From Didymella arachidicola (Eukaryota > Ascomycota > Dothideomycetes > Pleosporales > Didymellaceae), in NCBI GenBank assembly GCA_016630955.3, contig CM049990.2, positions 620,001 to 684,000 of the forward strand: a DNA stretch of 64,000 nt. The letters run 5' to 3'. This document shows, piece after piece, positions 61,842-64,000 of this stretch. Positions within the stretch are counted from its first letter, which is position 1; the number at the start of each line of letters is the position of its first letter. The position numbers were made by a program, and so were the translations under genes. The notes under the pieces are model-generated. The model was not told the DNA's origin and did not search any database. It saw nothing but the letters and a program-made list of their open reading frames with translations.

Positions 61842-63512
61842 ATGTTCCTCTACCTCCTCGGCTTTCCTGTTGGCCTTCTCACCGTTTTGCGCATACCCAA
61901 ATGGATCCACAACTACGTCGAAGCCCGTAGATATGGGCTCCCAATTGTCCTGCTTCCGGTCTCATTCAATGAGCCCCTTTGGATGCTCCTGCGGCCACTT
62001 TTCGCTTGGGTTGAGTATCTGCCCTTCGGACTTGGAAATTGGTATCTCTTTACGACCATGGGTTGGCCAACCGAAGACAACGCCCGCTCTGTTTCTCTAT
62101 ACGGCGAAAACTTTGTCCTCTGTTCACCTGTCGACAATACCATTGTAACTTGTGAACCCGCCGTAGCCGATAAGGTCTGGACCGAGACGAGGGATATCTG
62201 GCGCATGCCGCCTGCGCAAAGTCAGCTGTTTACTTTCTTTGGCCAGAATGTGAGTTCCACGCACGGCGAAGACTGGAAAAGACATCGCAAGATCACGATT
62301 CAAGCCTTTAGCGAGCGCACAATGGCGGGCGTGTGGAATGAAGCCAGGCGCCTAACAAAAGCGCTGGGGCAAAGCCTCGAAGCTGAGAGCGAGAGGCATT
62401 TAGGACGTGTAGGCAGCACATTCGATGTCCTCGCCATGCAAGTCCTCACTGTGATTGCATGGGGCCAGACAGCCAATATCGACGGTGTGCCTGCGGGACA
62501 TGCCATGAGTTTGATGGACAGCATGGGTTTCATTCTCAAGCACATCCTGCTCACCGTCGTTTTCAACTCTTTACGCGCGCCGGATTTCCTGCTCCCAAAG
62601 ACACTGCGGAAGCTCAAAGTCTCAGTCAAGGAGGTCAGGCTGTACATGAAAGCGCTCGTACTTGCACACATGCAGTCCTCCAAGCCCACTCAGGGACCAG
62701 GCACACGTCCAGCAAGCCTCCTCTCCGCCATCGTATCCGCAAATGAAGCCGAAAAACGCGGCGAGGAAGGCAAATCGCGCAGCTACCTCACAGATTCTGA
62801 GCTATACGGCAACATATTCGTCTTCAACCTCGGCGGCTACGAAACCACCGCAAGCACCCTAACCTTCGCGCTACCCTACCTCGCACTCAACCCCTCGATC
62901 CAAGACTGGATCGCCGAGGAAATCCTCCAGCACACTCACAACCCTCACGCCACCGACACAAACAGTTACAATGCAATCTACCCACACCTCCTCCGCACAC
63001 GAGCTCTAATGTACGAAGTCCTCCGCCACGCCTCCCCCGCCCCGCTCTTCGTCAAAACGCCCCTCATTCCCGTCTCCCTGGACATCACCACCCCCACAGG
63101 TCCACGCAGCATAACCATCACCCCGAGAACCCTCATCGGCATGAACCAATACGGCGCCCATCTATCCCCACGTTGGGGCCCCGACGCTACATCCTTCGAC
63201 CCGCGGCGCTTCATCGCTACCACCTCGAATGGGCAAGAGAAATTCCATATACCGGATAATGTCGCGTATCTGGCGTGGATGGTGGGGCCGCGGATGTGTC
63301 CGGCGAAGAAGTTTAGTCAGGTTGAGTTTAGTGGAATTATGGTCGAGTTGCTAAGGGAGTGGAGGGTTGAGGTTGTGAGGCGTGAGGGGGAGAGTGAGGG
63401 GGTGGCGAGGGAGAGGGTGGGGAGGGTGTTGAGGGAGGAGAAGTATTTTAATGTTAGTGCGCGGTTGAGGAGGCCAGAGGAGTGTGCGGTGAGGTTTGTG
63501 AGGAGGGGTTGA
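61842..63512 (+). CDS. Cytochrome P450 monooxygenase
   Basis: Intronless, 556 aa from ATG 61842. An N-terminal membrane anchor (MFLYLLGFPVGLLTVLRI) precedes the P450 fold. Motifs: a C-helix WKRHRKI (WxxxR) at about residue 145, an I-helix oxygen-binding segment NLGGYETTAST (normally A/G-G-x-E/D-T-T), a K-helix YEVLR (ExxR), a meander region DATSFDPRRFI, and the heme loop WMVGPRMCPAKKFSQVEF with the Cys thiolate ligand. The usual pattern is F-x-x-G-x-R-x-C-x-G; here the first F is W and the last G is A. The C-terminus is very Arg/Glu-rich. ER-bound oxidase; substrate unknown and no biosynthetic partner genes are visible in the window. Confidence 0.93.
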   Translation: MFLYLLGFPVGLLTVLRIPKWIHNYVEARRYGLPIVLLPVSFNEPLWMLLRPLFAWVEYLPFGLGNWYLFTTMGWPTEDNARSVSLYGENFVLCSPVDNTIVTCEPAVADKVWTETRDIWRMPPAQSQLFTFFGQNVSSTHGEDWKRHRKITIQAFSERTMAGVWNEARRLTKALGQSLEAESERHLGRVGSTFDVLAMQVLTVIAWGQTANIDGVPAGHAMSLMDSMGFILKHILLTVVFNSLRAPDFLLPKTLRKLKVSVKEVRLYMKALVLAHMQSSKPTQGPGTRPASLLSAIVSANEAEKRGEEGKSRSYLTDSELYGNIFVFNLGGYETTASTLTFALPYLALNPSIQDWIAEEILQHTHNPHATDTNSYNAIYPHLLRTRALMYEVLRHASPAPLFVKTPLIPVSLDITTPTGPRSITITPRTLIGMNQYGAHLSPRWGPDATSFDPRRFIATTSNGQEKFHIPDNVAYLAWMVGPRMCPAKKFSQVEFSGIMVELLREWRVEVVRREGESEGVARERVGRVLREEKYFNVSARLRRPEECAVRFVRRG

Positions 63513-64000
63513 GGAAGGTGTGGGAGTGGGTGGGAGGGGAGGATCGCGGATGTGATGGAAGTTGAGAGGTAGCGAGGATGTGGGGGGATGGAAGGATGGG
63601 ATAGAAATTTGTACGGGGGCGAATGCCTGAGGGCGAGGTTTAGGATATTCGACGTTCTGTCCATGCCTAATAATATTCTACCGTACCTAATAAGAATCCA
63701 TTATATTTGATAAAATTCTATCGTTGCTAGGCCTGGCTATCGATACAGTACTGTTCCCGCAAGGGCTCACTATCAGAATGAATCCTGATACCTTTTTGGC
63801 ATTTGGCTTCTCGGCCCCAGTGGGTCGGAACCGGGGCTTGACAAATATATCTAACAACGTCCTGTTCATATCCAACATCACTTAATCTCTATGCAAAAAC
63901 ATTCTATCTACACGCAATTCGAAACCGTGATCTCAAAACCCTGACTAGAACGCCATCAATATGGTAAAAAACTCAAGCAACGGTGAAGAAATTCACGAGA
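63513..64000. other. Window end, downstream of P450
   Basis: About 490 bases, AT-richer from 63660. A 64-codon minus-strand frame at 63687-63881 has no recognised features. No gene is called. Confidence 0.5.

Noticed and set aside
63687..63881. 64-codon minus-strand frame near the window end
   Set aside because: Short, AT-rich and unlike any family I know; a transposon relic could not be supported.

Overview
The window is a 64 kb stretch of a filamentous ascomycete (Pezizomycotina) nuclear genome. The evidence is many short spliceosomal introns (mostly 46-60 nt, GTAAGT/GTATGT donors, CTAAC/CTAAT branch sites close to the acceptor), fungus-specific families (MDM10, HET-domain proteins, fungal 7TM rhodopsin-like and PLAC8 proteins, a BDM-1/PhnA-type phosducin) and alternating gene-rich and 2-5 kb gene-poor stretches. 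A Dothideomycete is my best guess but is an inference. All gene models were read by eye from splice signals, frame and recalled family features; no alignment or database search was run.

Layout. 1-5.2 kb: 3' part of a CorA-type metal transporter, Golgi GDPase GDA1 and an EF-hand protein. 5.2-10.3 kb: gene-poor. 10.3-19.7 kb: a 7TM rhodopsin-like protein, a class I phosducin-like protein, the heterotrimeric G-protein beta subunit and an ADAL-type adenosine deaminase; phosducin-like protein and G-beta lie next to each other on the same strand. 20.1-20.3 kb: a tRNA-Pro(UGG) gene. 20.6-22.8 kb: a Q/P-rich RS-like protein. 22.8-28 kb: gene-poor. 28-31.1 kb: a small GPI-anchored protein, then the divergent pair MRT4/MDM10. 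33.5-47.9 kb: homeodomain factor, LCB2, a YvcK/CofD-like protein, a small complex I subunit divergent from the COMPASS subunit SHG1, and a PLAC8 protein. 48.2-51 kb: two tandem HET-domain paralogues, the second with a frameshift. 51.4-63.5 kb: eIF2B-delta (GCD2) divergent from a SAF1-like F-box/RCC1 protein, the cullin regulator CAND1, a charged mitochondrial protein and a cytochrome P450. SAF1 and CAND1 both act on SCF/cullin ubiquitin ligases and are convergent neighbours.

Most unusual item: the tRNA-Pro gene at 20117-20306 is recovered as a complete cloverleaf only if two insertions of exactly 52 nt are removed, one inside the D stem (between tRNA positions 11 and 12) and one before the anticodon stem (26/27). 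Each begins GTAAGTTC, has a CTAAT/CTAAC branch-like site and ends CAG, i.e. each looks like a spliceosomal intron. A third, ordinary 14-nt tRNA intron sits at the canonical 37/38 site. Insertion 1 also splits the internal A-box promoter. I know of no described nuclear tRNA gene carrying spliceosome-type introns, so this is the main candidate for new biology here. Smaller items include a GC-AG intron in G-beta, a first exon consisting only of ATG, an 18-nt micro-exon, and a 24-nt tandem repeat array inside SHG1.
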